A DNA stretch of 64,000 nt from Variovorax paradoxus (GTDB lineage: Bacteria; Pseudomonadota; Gammaproteobacteria; Burkholderiales; Burkholderiaceae_C): assembly GCF_030811855.1 (NCBI RefSeq), contig NZ_JAUSRN010000001.1, positions 868,001 to 932,000 of the forward strand, given 5' to 3'. The notes beneath the pieces were generated by a model. It was not told where the DNA came from. It did no database searches and was given only the letters and a program-made list of their open reading frames with translations. The position numbers and the translations under genes were made by a program. This document shows, piece by piece, positions 23,771 through 32,168 of the stretch (position 1 is its first letter; each line of letters starts with the position of its first letter).

Positions 23771-25668
23771 AGCACGGCACCGCGCGCAAGCTGCACCGCG
23801 GGCACTTTGCGTTCATGCGGGCCCTGGCGCAGGGCCTGGATGAAAGGGCGAGTTGGGACCGCTACCTGCGGCTGGAGGGCGAACACACCGATCTGCGCAC
23901 GGTGCGCCGCACCATCGGTTGGATCCGCGACGAGTTCGCGGCGGCCGCGCGGCGCGAGCACAGGCCGGGCACCGCCCGCCTGATCCTTCTCGATCCCGAT
24001 CGATTCCCCGCGGCGCCGGCATTGCCGAGCCTTGCCGAATTTGCTGCGGCGCAGGGCCTGGAGGACTTCTCCGAAACGGAGCAGATCGAAGCCTACGAAG
24101 CAGCCTATCCCGCCGCGGGTAGGGGAGGGCAGGGCGCACGACCCTCGCGCCGTGCCCAGGTCATCGAGCGCCAGCTCGATGCGCTGCGCTGGCTCGAGAA
24201 CCTGGTCGCGCAAGATCCGCGTCCCGGCGACAGCGTGTCGGCGTGGCTCAATCCCTCGGTTGCCGCGCGCCTCGAGCGCGCCGGCGTCTCGACGCTTTCC
24301 GCCCTCGTCGACCGCGTCAACGGCATTGGCGCGCGCTGGTGGGTGCACGTGCCCGGCGTGGGCGAACTCAAGGCAGCGCGCATCCTCGACTGGCTGTGCG
24401 CAAACCAGCAGGCGCTCGGATTGCGTATTGGTTCCCATGCCTTGAAGCCGAGGACGCAGCTCGCTCCGCTGGCGCTCGCGGCCGTGGTGCCGACCGGAAC
24501 GGCGCTCGTGCCATACGAAAAGTTCGTTCTTCCTGCCGATCTCGATGGCAGTGCCGGCACCAACCGCGCGCCACGCGAACGCTGTCTGCTCATGGCCGCC
24601 AACGACCACGAGGCGATCGGCGCGTGGCTCAGCGCCAAGCGTCCCGGCGATGGAGGCGGCGAGCTTTCGGCCACCCAGCGCTCCTACCGCAAAGAGGCCG
24701 AGCGCCTGCTGCTCTGGGCCGTGCTGGAGCGGCGCAAGGCACTGTCGTCGCTCACCGCCCTGGACGCCACCGACTATCGCGACTTTCTGCTCGATCCGCC
24801 CGACAGCTGGTGCGGTGCGCGCCACCACCAACGCTGGTCGCCCCTGTGGCGGCCGATGGAAGGGCCGCTCGCGCCGTCGGCGCTGCGCCAGGCGATCGCC
24901 ATTCTGCGGAGTCTTTGCGCGTTCCTCGTCAACCAGAACTACCTGGTGGGCAACCCGTTCGCGACCCTCGCGCCGCCGCCCGGCCTGCAGCAGCCGCTCG
25001 ATTCGCGCCGCGCGCTGAGTTTTGCGCAATGGGACCACGTCGACGCGCTCCTACAGGCGCATGCCGACACCGAGGCGAGGCGCCGGCTGCGCCGCGGCAT
25101 GCGCTGGCTCTATGCGACCGGACTGCGGCTGGCCGAGATCACGGGAGCGAAATGCGAGGACCTGGAGCAGGTCGAGTACCGCACCGCCGACGGTATGTCC
25201 GCAATCGGCTGGCAGCTGGCTGTGGCGGGCAAGGGCGGGCGCCGCCGGCAGGTGCCGGTGCCTTCCACGCTCGTGGCCGAGCTCGAGGACGAACTCGCGC
25301 GGCATGGCTTCGAACGGCAAGTCGGCGCCGTGGGCAACCGCGGCATCCATGTGCTGGCGCGTTTCGACGCCGAGTCGCGGCGCCCGGCCGCCTGGTCTGC
25401 CTCGGGGCTTTACCAAGCGATCAAGGCGTTCGTCGCCCAAGCCGCCATCGGCCTGGAGGGCGCAGACGCGCTGCAGTTGAAGAAAGCGAGCACTCACTGG
25501 CTGCGCCACTCGCATGGCGCCCACGCGCTGCACGGCCGCGAGGGGCAGGTGCCGGTGCCGATCCAGATTGTGCAGAACAATCTCGGCCATTCATCGGTGG
25601 GAACGACGGCCATCTACCTGACCGCTGAACGTGCGCCCAGCTTGGCGCCGGTGCGGGCCGCCGGCTAG
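23767..25668 (+). CDS. Large tyrosine recombinase (phage-integrase family) with long N-terminal extension
   Basis: 633 residues from ATG 23767. The first ~300 residues form an extension of the type seen in integrases of Burkholderiales secondary replicons (probably DUF3701), with a helix-hairpin-helix-like VNGIGARWWVHVPGVGELKAARIL. A core-binding domain follows. The catalytic domain has ATGLRLAEI (Arg), KGGRRRQVPVP (Lys), HWLRHSHGAH (His-x-x-Arg), NNLGHSSVGTTAIY (His and nucleophile Tyr). All catalytic residues are present. Its place beside rep/parAB suggests replicon-dimer resolution rather than prophage integration; no phage genes are near. Perfect or near-perfect palindromes lie on both sides of the operon. 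Confidence 0.9.
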   Translation: MKHGTARKLHRGHFAFMRALAQGLDERASWDRYLRLEGEHTDLRTVRRTIGWIRDEFAAAARREHRPGTARLILLDPDRFPAAPALPSLAEFAAAQGLEDFSETEQIEAYEAAYPAAGRGGQGARPSRRAQVIERQLDALRWLENLVAQDPRPGDSVSAWLNPSVAARLERAGVSTLSALVDRVNGIGARWWVHVPGVGELKAARILDWLCANQQALGLRIGSHALKPRTQLAPLALAAVVPTGTALVPYEKFVLPADLDGSAGTNRAPRERCLLMAANDHEAIGAWLSAKRPGDGGGELSATQRSYRKEAERLLLWAVLERRKALSSLTALDATDYRDFLLDPPDSWCGARHHQRWSPLWRPMEGPLAPSALRQAIAILRSLCAFLVNQNYLVGNPFATLAPPPGLQQPLDSRRALSFAQWDHVDALLQAHADTEARRRLRRGMRWLYATGLRLAEITGAKCEDLEQVEYRTADGMSAIGWQLAVAGKGGRRRQVPVPSTLVAELEDELARHGFERQVGAVGNRGIHVLARFDAESRRPAAWSASGLYQAIKAFVAQAAIGLEGADALQLKKASTHWLRHSHGAHALHGREGQVPVPIQIVQNNLGHSSVGTTAIYLTAERAPSLAPVRAAG

Positions 25669-25731
25669 AGCTTAATTTCACGCAGGCATACCAAGGCGTG
25701 CCGCGCACCCTCGCGCCCAGCCATACCGAAA

Positions 25732-25750
25732 CGCGCTAGCAGCTAGCGCG
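25732..25750. other. Perfect 19-bp palindrome after the recombinase gene
   Basis: CGCGCTAGC-A-GCTAGCGCG, 63 bp after the recombinase stop and 116 bp before the ligI-like gene. No T-run follows, so it is a poor terminator. It could be a recombinase site or an operator for the ligI/LysR unit. Confidence 0.6.
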
Positions 25751-25865
25751 GTTGCATCCTCGCTCGATGCCCCTGATCCGCGCAAGATGCACGGCATGCA
25801 CACCCGCGCCATCCGCTCTTCTTCCTCTTCAACGGACCCGGCCATCCGCCAGCCCGGCTAGCACC

Positions 25866-26738
25866 ATGGACAAGGACTGGCTCTCGTTCCATCCCGCGCC
25901 GTCGAAGCCGCACTTCACGCCGCCGCCCGGTGCGGTGGACGCGCACTGCCATGTATTCGGCCCCGCGGCGGCGTTTCCTTTCGCGCCGGAGCGCAAGTAC
26001 ACGCCGTGCGATGCTTCGAAGGACCAGCTCTTTGCGCTGCGCGATCTACTGGGCTTCGAGCGAAACGTGATCGTGCAAGCGACCTGCCACGGCAACGACA
26101 ACCGTGCGCTGCTTGATGCGCTGGCGCATTCGAATGGCGGCGCCCGCGGCGTGGCCTCTGTGGCGGCGGACGTGAGCGACGCCGAGCTCCACCGGCTCCA
26201 TGAGGCCGGCGTGCGCGGCGTGCGCTTCAACTTCCTCAAGCGCCTGGCCGACTTCACGCCGCGCGAGGTGCTGATGAGCATCGCCGAGCGCATCGCGCCG
26301 CTGGGCTGGCACGTGGTCGTGTACTTCGAGGCCGGGGACCTGCCCGAGCTGTGGGACTTCTTCACGCGCCTGCCCACCATCGTGGTGGTCGACCACATGG
26401 GCCGCCCTGATGTGAGCCAGCCGGTCGACGGGCCGCAGTTCGAGCGTTTCGTGACCCTGCTGCGCGAGCATCCGAACATCTGGTCGAAGGTGAGCTGCCC
26501 CGAGCGCCTGTCGCTCGCCGGTCCGCCCACCTACGACGACGTGGTTCCCTTCGCGCGGCGCCTGGTCGAATCGTTCCCGGACCGCGTGCTGTGGGGCACC
26601 GACTGGCCGCACCCCAATCTCAAGGCCCACATGCCCGACGATGGCACGCTGGTCGACATGATCCCGCGCATCGCGCCGACGGTCGAGCTGCAGCGCCAGC
26701 TGCTCGTGGACAACCCGATGCGTCTGTACTGGTCCTAG
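25866..26738 (+). CDS. ligI: 2-pyrone-4,6-dicarboxylate hydrolase-like amidohydrolase (LigI)
   Basis: 290 residues from ATG 25866; the upstream in-frame sequence lacks the family look. It follows LigI almost throughout: PSKPHFTPPPGAVDAHCHVFGP (metal-binding HxH), LLGFERNVIVQATCHGNDN, VRGVRFNFLKRL, WHVVVYFEAGDL, IVVVDHMGRPDV and the terminal WGTDWPHPN...NPMRLYWS. LigI opens the lactone 2-pyrone-4,6-dicarboxylate to 4-oxalomesaconate in the protocatechuate 4,5-cleavage and gallate routes. The genes for the following steps (ligJ, ligK) are not in the window. The LysR gene 35 bp downstream is its likely regulator. Confidence 0.88.
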   Translation: MDKDWLSFHPAPSKPHFTPPPGAVDAHCHVFGPAAAFPFAPERKYTPCDASKDQLFALRDLLGFERNVIVQATCHGNDNRALLDALAHSNGGARGVASVAADVSDAELHRLHEAGVRGVRFNFLKRLADFTPREVLMSIAERIAPLGWHVVVYFEAGDLPELWDFFTRLPTIVVVDHMGRPDVSQPVDGPQFERFVTLLREHPNIWSKVSCPERLSLAGPPTYDDVVPFARRLVESFPDRVLWGTDWPHPNLKAHMPDDGTLVDMIPRIAPTVELQRQLLVDNPMRLYWS

Positions 26739-26773
26739 ACCGTGCACGGGGGCGCAGCCCTAGACTAGGCGCC

Positions 26774-27688
26774 ATGGACCTCAAGCAGCTGGAGTACTTT
26801 GTCCGTGTGGCGGAGCTCGGGAGCTTCACGCGGGCGTCGATCGTGATCGACGTCGCGCAGCCCGCGCTCAGCCGGCAGGTCCGCCAGCTCGAAGTAGAGC
26901 TGCGGCAGAACCTCTTGACGCGCAACGGCCGCGGCGTCACTGTGACCGATGCCGGCAAGCTGCTGCTGGAGCACGCCCGGGGCATCCTGCACCAGATCGA
27001 GCGCGCAAAGGAAGACCTCGGCCGCATGCGCGGCGCGCTCGCCGGCCGCGTCGTGGTGGGCCTGCCGCCCAGCATCGCGAAGCGCATCGCCGTGCCACTG
27101 ACGCGCGCATTCCGCCACCAGCTGCCCGATGCGCGCCTCTCGATCACCGAGGCGCTCTCGAGCGCCATGCAGGAGTCGGTGATTGCCGGACGCATCGACC
27201 TTGCGCTGCTCTACAACCCCGCACCCTCGGCCGACATCGACAGCGTGGTCATCCTCGAGGAAGACCTGTACCTGGTGGGGCCGGCGCAGCCCGGTGGCAC
27301 GGTCGACAGCGAAGTCTCGCTGCGCGAGGTGGCGTCGCAACCGCTCGTGATTCCGACCAAGCCCAATTCGATTCGCATGCTGGTCGAGGCGGAAATGGCA
27401 AACATCGGTTGCCGGCCGACGATCGCGATGGAGATCGATGGGGTGGCCGCGATCCTGGATCTCGTCATCGACGGGGTGGGGTTGGCCGTGCTGTCCTTGA
27501 ATGCGGTGCTCACCGCGCCGCGCCCGAAGGCCTTTGCGACCCAACGGGTCACGGATCCGCAACTGCGCAGTCGGCTGGCGCTGGCCGTCAGTTCGCAGCG
27601 GCCCGCCACGCTGACGCAGCAGGCGGTGCTGAAGCTGGTCCGCGAAGTAGTGGCCGAGACGATGAACGGAACGGCACCGCCCGCGTGA
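26774..27688 (+). CDS. LysR-family regulator adjacent to ligI
   Basis: 304 residues from ATG 26774. The winged helix-turn-helix (MDLKQLEYFVRVAELGSFTRASIVIDVAQPALSRQVRQLE) is followed by a periplasmic-binding-fold sensing domain (VVVGLPPSIAKRIAVPLTRAF from about residue 93). It is cotranscribed with ligI and converges with a Bug-protein gene (24 bp). It resembles NAC/Cbl-like or GbpR-type LysRs of aromatic clusters; the inducer is presumably a pyrone or dicarboxylate. Confidence 0.9.
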   Translation: MDLKQLEYFVRVAELGSFTRASIVIDVAQPALSRQVRQLEVELRQNLLTRNGRGVTVTDAGKLLLEHARGILHQIERAKEDLGRMRGALAGRVVVGLPPSIAKRIAVPLTRAFRHQLPDARLSITEALSSAMQESVIAGRIDLALLYNPAPSADIDSVVILEEDLYLVGPAQPGGTVDSEVSLREVASQPLVIPTKPNSIRMLVEAEMANIGCRPTIAMEIDGVAAILDLVIDGVGLAVLSLNAVLTAPRPKAFATQRVTDPQLRSRLALAVSSQRPATLTQQAVLKLVREVVAETMNGTAPPA

Positions 27689-27712
27689 CCGGGCTTGGCG
27701 CCGCGTTGAGGC

Positions 27713-28690
27713 TCACTGCTTCGGAATGCCGGCCAGTCGGATGACTTCCGACCAGCGCTGGATCTCGTTCTTCAGGAGTTCCGCCTGCTGCTGCGGCGTG
27801 CTGCCCTGCGCCTCCACGCCAATCTGGCGCAGCCGCTCCTTGACCTCGGGCGCGGCCAGCGCCGCGTTGACTTCCTTGTTGAGCCGCTCGACAACGGCCG
27901 GCGGCGTTTTCGCGGGCACCGCAAAGGCGTTCCAAGAGGCGACGTTGAACTTGGGCGCACCGCTCTCGGCGACGGTAGGCGTGTCCGGCAACGCGAACGA
28001 GCGCTTGGTGCCCATGACCGCGATCGGCCGCAGCGACTTGCCGCTGATCTGCCCGAGAAGGGGCGCAAGGATCTCGACGCCGGCATCGATCTGTCCGCCG
28101 CGCAGCGCAGTGATCATGGCCGGGGAGCCGTTGAACGGAATCACCTGCGCGTCGATGCCGGTGCTGCGCTTGAGGAGCTCGGCCGCCAGATGCTGCGTGC
28201 TGCCAACGTTGATCGTTCCGATGTTGACGGTGCCCGGATGCGCCTTCGCATAGGCCAGCAGCTCCTGCATGGTCTTGAACTTGGAGTCCGCCGAGGTCAC
28301 GACGGCCAGATCGAAATAGCCGATCGTCGAGACCGGCGCGAAGTCCCGCGCGGTGTCGAACGGCAGGCGCTTGAAGAGGCCCACGCTCACGGCATTGCCG
28401 TTGGACATCAGCAGCACCGTGAGTCCGTCGGGCGGTGCCTTGGCCACGGTGTCGGCGGCGACCACGCCGCCCGCGCCGGGCTTGTTGTCCACGATGATGC
28501 TTTGCCCCATCAACTCGGACATCTTCTGCGCGACGACGCGTGCCGTGAGGTCGGCCACACCGCCGGGCCCGAAGGGCACCACGAGGCGGATCGGTTTGGT
28601 GCTGGAGGGCTGCCCATTGGCGCCCATGGCAATGGAGGCCGCGGCCAGCACGAGCGCCGACCGCCGCGAGATCTTGAGGAGGGTGTTCAT
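27713..28690 (-). CDS. Bug/TctC-family periplasmic solute-binding protein (1)
   Basis: 325 residues from ATG 28690 (MNTLLKISRRSALVLAAASIAMGANG, a cleavable signal). The family core is clear: PIRLVVPFGPGGVADLTARVVAQ, VDNKPGAGGVVAADTVAKAPPDG, VNIGTINVGSTQHLAAELL and VIPFNGSPAMITALRGGQ. Bug proteins carry carboxylates or amides to TctAB permeases. None is adjacent; tctAB lies 11 kb to the left. A porin gene lies 38 bp upstream in the same direction, suggesting a shared uptake unit. Confidence 0.93.
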   Translation of the reverse strand: MNTLLKISRRSALVLAAASIAMGANGQPSSTKPIRLVVPFGPGGVADLTARVVAQKMSELMGQSIIVDNKPGAGGVVAADTVAKAPPDGLTVLLMSNGNAVSVGLFKRLPFDTARDFAPVSTIGYFDLAVVTSADSKFKTMQELLAYAKAHPGTVNIGTINVGSTQHLAAELLKRSTGIDAQVIPFNGSPAMITALRGGQIDAGVEILAPLLGQISGKSLRPIAVMGTKRSFALPDTPTVAESGAPKFNVASWNAFAVPAKTPPAVVERLNKEVNAALAAPEVKERLRQIGVEAQGSTPQQQAELLKNEIQRWSEVIRLAGIPKQ

Positions 28691-28728
28691 GAGGTTCGAT
28701 TCACTGTGGAACAAGCTTGCAATAGGTG

Positions 28729-29766
28729 TCAGAAGCGGTGCCGCATGCCGAGCACGAGGCTTCCGCGCCGCTCGTAGCCGGTGAGCCGGTCCGAAAGGTA
28801 GACCGCGTAGAGGTCGGTGCGTTTGGAAAGGTAGTGGTCATAGCCGAGCGCCGCCGTCGTGCGGCTCGTATCGGTGATGGGCATGTCCCTGCGGGTCTGC
28901 GCGACGGATGCCATGATGCGGCCGGCGCCCACGGGCACCGCCACGCCGAGCTGCGTGGTCCGGGTCGTGGTGCGGATGTCGGGCGTGTCGGTATGAAAAT
29001 ACTGGCCGTAGAACTTCACCGCTTCGAAGTCGTACGAGAGTCCGGCCATCTGCGCCTTCTGGCTCGAGATCGGCGCCGCCAGGCCCGGACCCGCCTTGAC
29101 CTGCTGGGCCGAGACCACCGCGGCGAACGGGCCCTTGGCATAGTTGACCGTCAGGTTGACGTTGCGCACGCCCCCGCGGTTGGTCACCTCGCCAAGCCCA
29201 TAGGCGGCGGACACGCGGAACCCCGCCATGTCGGGCGACGCGTACTGGAGCGTGTTGTCCCAGACGCTGTCGCCGAGCACCGCGCGGTTGTAGCCCGTGC
29301 TCCAGACCTGCAGCATCACCGGGCTCAGGTTGGCCGATGCGAGAAAGGGATTGAAGCTGCCGGTGGCCGCATAGAGCGCATTGGTCTGCCGGCCCGCGCT
29401 CACCTGGCCGTAGGCACCGCCGAGGCCGACATAGGCGTTGCGCGAGAAGTAGGAATCGGCCGTCGTCCGGCCGAAGGTGCCGCTGTCGGCCTGGAAGAAA
29501 CTCTCCAGCGCGAAGAACGATCGCAGGCCGCCGCCCAGGTCTTCGCTGCCCTGCACGCCCCAGTAAGAGGTCGTCATGCCGCCGCTGTTCAGTACCTTGG
29601 TGCGGCCGGGCTGGTCGCTGCGGCGCAGCGAACCCACATACTCGTCGACGACACCATAGATGCTCACGCTGTCCACCGGCGGCGTTCCTTGCGCAAAGGC
29701 CGGAAGCGATCCGAGCGAAGCAGTCGTGAGGCCCGCCGCAAGGCAGGCGCGGGTGCGCATATCCAT
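28729..29766 (-). CDS. Gram-negative trimeric porin
   Basis: 345 residues: signal peptide to about residue 25 (LGSLPAFAQG), then SVSIYGVVDEYVGSL and the aromatic-terminated strands of Burkholderiales OmpC-type porins (WGVQGSEDLGGGLRSFFALESFF, RNAYVGLGGAYGQVSAGRQ), ending GSLVLGMRHRF with the C-terminal Phe needed for outer-membrane insertion. It sits directly upstream of a Bug-protein gene and probably admits the same aromatic or carboxylic acids across the outer membrane. A GGAGACAAGAAG ribosome site precedes the start. Confidence 0.93.
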   Translation of the reverse strand: MDMRTRACLAAGLTTASLGSLPAFAQGTPPVDSVSIYGVVDEYVGSLRRSDQPGRTKVLNSGGMTTSYWGVQGSEDLGGGLRSFFALESFFQADSGTFGRTTADSYFSRNAYVGLGGAYGQVSAGRQTNALYAATGSFNPFLASANLSPVMLQVWSTGYNRAVLGDSVWDNTLQYASPDMAGFRVSAAYGLGEVTNRGGVRNVNLTVNYAKGPFAAVVSAQQVKAGPGLAAPISSQKAQMAGLSYDFEAVKFYGQYFHTDTPDIRTTTRTTQLGVAVPVGAGRIMASVAQTRRDMPITDTSRTTAALGYDHYLSKRTDLYAVYLSDRLTGYERRGSLVLGMRHRF

Positions 29767-29926
29767 CTTCTTGTCTCCGTGTTTTTTGAAGCGCCGAAGG
29801 GTGTCTTTGGTCCTGACCCCTGGCGTGATGGACTATCGCCAGTGCGCGGGCGCGCCGCTATCCGGCCCGTCCACATCGAGATATGTCGCGGCGGCATGGC
29901 TGGGCGAAGGCCGCCCGGGATGCGCG

Positions 29927-30838
29927 TCAGCGCGCCGGCCGCGCCACCCCTTGCAGGCTGCTTCGCAGCGCGAGCTTGCGCACGATGGTCGAGAACGCCC
30001 GCGTGGCCGCGGCATCGCGCGCCACCGGCGACCACAGCATGCCGGGGGTGCGCACAGGCGTCGGGCTTTCGAGCCGGACCACGACGAGGCCCGAGAGTGC
30101 CGTCACCACGTTCGCGGCCAAGATGGACGCGAGCTGCGTCTTGGCGACCAGGTCCATCATCGGTGCGAGCGTGTTGATCTCGGCCACCACGTGCGGCTGC
30201 GCGCCGCAGGAACGGAAGCATTCGTCGAGCATCTGGCGCGTGGCGAAGCTCGCCGGCAGCAGCACCATCGGCAGCCGATGCAGCTCCACCATGCGCACGC
30301 GCTTGCGGCGCGCGAGCGGATGCTTCTTCGCCACCACCAGCACCATCTCCTCGTTGTAGAGCGGCTCGAACTGCAGCGGCCCCGGCGCGGCCGGCCGGTA
30401 GGCGATGCCCAGGTCCAGCGTGCCCTGCTGCAGCCGCGCGGCGATCTGGTCGGCCGAGAGCTCCTCGACCACCACCTTCACGCGCGGGTGCTTGCCATGG
30501 AAGCTCGCGATGCAATCCGGAATGAAGCCCAGGTTGAAGGTGTGCGTGGAGCCGACGCGCAGCTCGCCCGCCACGTCCGAGCTCTCCTGCCGCAGTGCGC
30601 CCAGCCCAAGGTCGATCTCGTGCAGGGCCTTGGTGCAGTAGTGCAGAAACTCGTCGCCCGCCTCGGTCAAGCTCACGCGCTTGCCGACGCGGTCGAACAG
30701 CGCGATGCCGATCTCTTCCTCCAGCTGCTTGATCTGGTGCGACAGCGTCGACTGCGTCACATGCAGGCGTTCGGCCGCGCGCGTGAAGTTCAGCGAGCCC
30801 GACAGGGCAATGAAGTAGCGAAGGTGCCGGAGTTCCAT
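29927..30838 (-). CDS. LysR-family regulator (CynR-like), divergent from the CoA-transferase operon
   Basis: 303 residues from ATG 30838 (MELRHLRYFIALSGSLNFTRAAERLHVTQSTLSHQIKQLE); six further upstream codons belong to the leader. A typical LysR sensing domain follows (ELRVGSTHTFNLGFIPDCIASFH). It faces the CoA-transferase/dioxygenase operon across 125 bp that carry a 15-bp inverted repeat, the classic divergent LysR layout. It probably activates that operon in response to its substrate or an intermediate. Confidence 0.92.
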   Translation of the reverse strand: MELRHLRYFIALSGSLNFTRAAERLHVTQSTLSHQIKQLEEEIGIALFDRVGKRVSLTEAGDEFLHYCTKALHEIDLGLGALRQESSDVAGELRVGSTHTFNLGFIPDCIASFHGKHPRVKVVVEELSADQIAARLQQGTLDLGIAYRPAAPGPLQFEPLYNEEMVLVVAKKHPLARRKRVRMVELHRLPMVLLPASFATRQMLDECFRSCGAQPHVVAEINTLAPMMDLVAKTQLASILAANVVTALSGLVVVRLESPTPVRTPGMLWSPVARDAAATRAFSTIVRKLALRSSLQGVARPAR

Positions 30839-30858
30839 GGCGTTCCTTGGGACCAATG

Positions 30859-30873
30859 ATCGATGGCATCGAT
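30859..30873. promoter_or_regulatory. LysR operator candidate (ATCGATG-G-CATCGAT)
   Basis: A 7-bp perfect inverted repeat around a central G at 30859-30873. It matches the T-N11-A geometry of LysR boxes and lies 20 bp from the regulator start and about 90 bp before the CoA-transferase start. Confidence 0.55.
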
Positions 30874-30963
30874 GCTAACGATGAAAAACAATCATTTTCC
30901 GCATCCGCGGGCGCCACCTACAGTTTCTCCAACCCCGAACAACAACCCCAGGAGACCTCCCCG

Positions 30964-32121
30964 GTGCAAAAAGTCCTCAGCGGCATCAAGGTGCTCGAAC
31001 AAGGCACGTTCATCACCGGCCCGGCGGCGGGCATGTTCCTCGCGGACCTCGGCGCCGAGGTGGTCAAGATCGAGCAGCCCGGCGCGGGCGATCCGTTCCG
31101 TGCCTTTCGCGGCGGCCTCTACAGCCCGCACTTCCAGACCTACAACCGCAACAAGCGCAGCATCACGCTGAACCCGAAGCTGCCCGAAGATGCGGCGGTG
31201 TTCGACGAACTGGTCAAGGACGCCGACGTCTACATCCAGAATTTCCGCCCCGGTGCGGCGGAGCGGCTCGGTGCCGGCGAGGCCCGGCTGCGCGACCTCA
31301 ATCCGCGGCTCGTGTATTGCGCGATCAGCGGCTTCGGCCAGACAGGCCCTGCAGCTGCCCGGCCGGCCTACGACACGGTCGCGCAGGCCGCGAGCGGCTT
31401 TCTCAAGCTGCTGGTGAACCCGGCCAACCCGCGCGTAGTGGGCCCGGCGCTCGCCGACGCCATGACGGGCTTCTACGCCGCCTACGGCGTGCTCGGCGCA
31501 CTGGTCGAACGCGGCCGCACCGGCCAGGGCCGCGCGGTCGAGGTGTCGATGCTCGAAGCCATGTGCCACTTCAACCTCGACGCGTTCACGCACCTCTTTT
31601 CCGAGAGCGAGGTCATGGGTCCGTTCAGCCGCCCGAGCGTGTCGCAGTCCTATGTGCTGGAGTGCGCGGACGGGCTGTGGATTGCGCTGCACATGTCCTC
31701 GCCGGAGAAGTTCTGGCAGGGGCTCGCCAACGCGATCGAGCGGCCGCGGCTCTTCGCGGACCCGCGCTTTGCCTCGCGCGAAGCCCGCATCGCGCACCAA
31801 GAAGACCTGATCGCGCTGCTCGGCGGCCTGTTCCGCCAGCACGGCCGCGCCGCATGGTGCGCGCGCCTCGAGGCCGAGGACGTGCCGCATGCGCCGATGT
31901 ACGACACCCGCGAGGCGATGGAAGACCCGCAGGCGCGGCACCTGCAGCTGCAGGTGAGCGCACCGCATCCCGAAGGCGGCGAGTGGCACACGATCCGTTC
32001 GCCTGTGAGCTTCGACGGCGAGCGCCCGCTGGAGGTCAGCGCGCCGCCGATGCTCGGCGCCGACAACGCGGCCATCGTCACGCCCATCCGAAAGCGCCTG
32101 GGGCAGCCGGCCACCGCATAG
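30964..32121 (+). CDS. CaiB/BaiF family (type III) CoA-transferase
   Basis: 385 residues from GTG 30964, chosen because AGGAGA lies 8 bp upstream and the protein then begins with the family start VLSGIKVLEQGTFITGPAAGMFLADLGAEVVKIE. The catalytic Asp lies in GPALADAMTGFYAAYGVLGAL (about residue 165). Such enzymes move CoA between carboxylic acids through a covalent aspartyl-CoA. First gene of an operon with the dioxygenase, the citryl-CoA-lyase-like gene and two tctC genes, so it probably activates a ring-cleavage or tricarboxylic acid. Confidence 0.92.
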   Translation: MQKVLSGIKVLEQGTFITGPAAGMFLADLGAEVVKIEQPGAGDPFRAFRGGLYSPHFQTYNRNKRSITLNPKLPEDAAVFDELVKDADVYIQNFRPGAAERLGAGEARLRDLNPRLVYCAISGFGQTGPAAARPAYDTVAQAASGFLKLLVNPANPRVVGPALADAMTGFYAAYGVLGALVERGRTGQGRAVEVSMLEAMCHFNLDAFTHLFSESEVMGPFSRPSVSQSYVLECADGLWIALHMSSPEKFWQGLANAIERPRLFADPRFASREARIAHQEDLIALLGGLFRQHGRAAWCARLEAEDVPHAPMYDTREAMEDPQARHLQLQVSAPHPEGGEWHTIRSPVSFDGERPLEVSAPPMLGADNAAIVTPIRKRLGQPATA

Positions 32122-32168
32122 CCGGGCCGCCCGAAGCCATTCAACAAAAAGCAGGAGACAAGCAAGCC

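Noticed and set aside
23767..25668. Recombinase as sign of a prophage or integron
   Set aside because: No phage structural genes, attC sites, cassette array or tRNA target are present; the neighbours are replication and partition genes.
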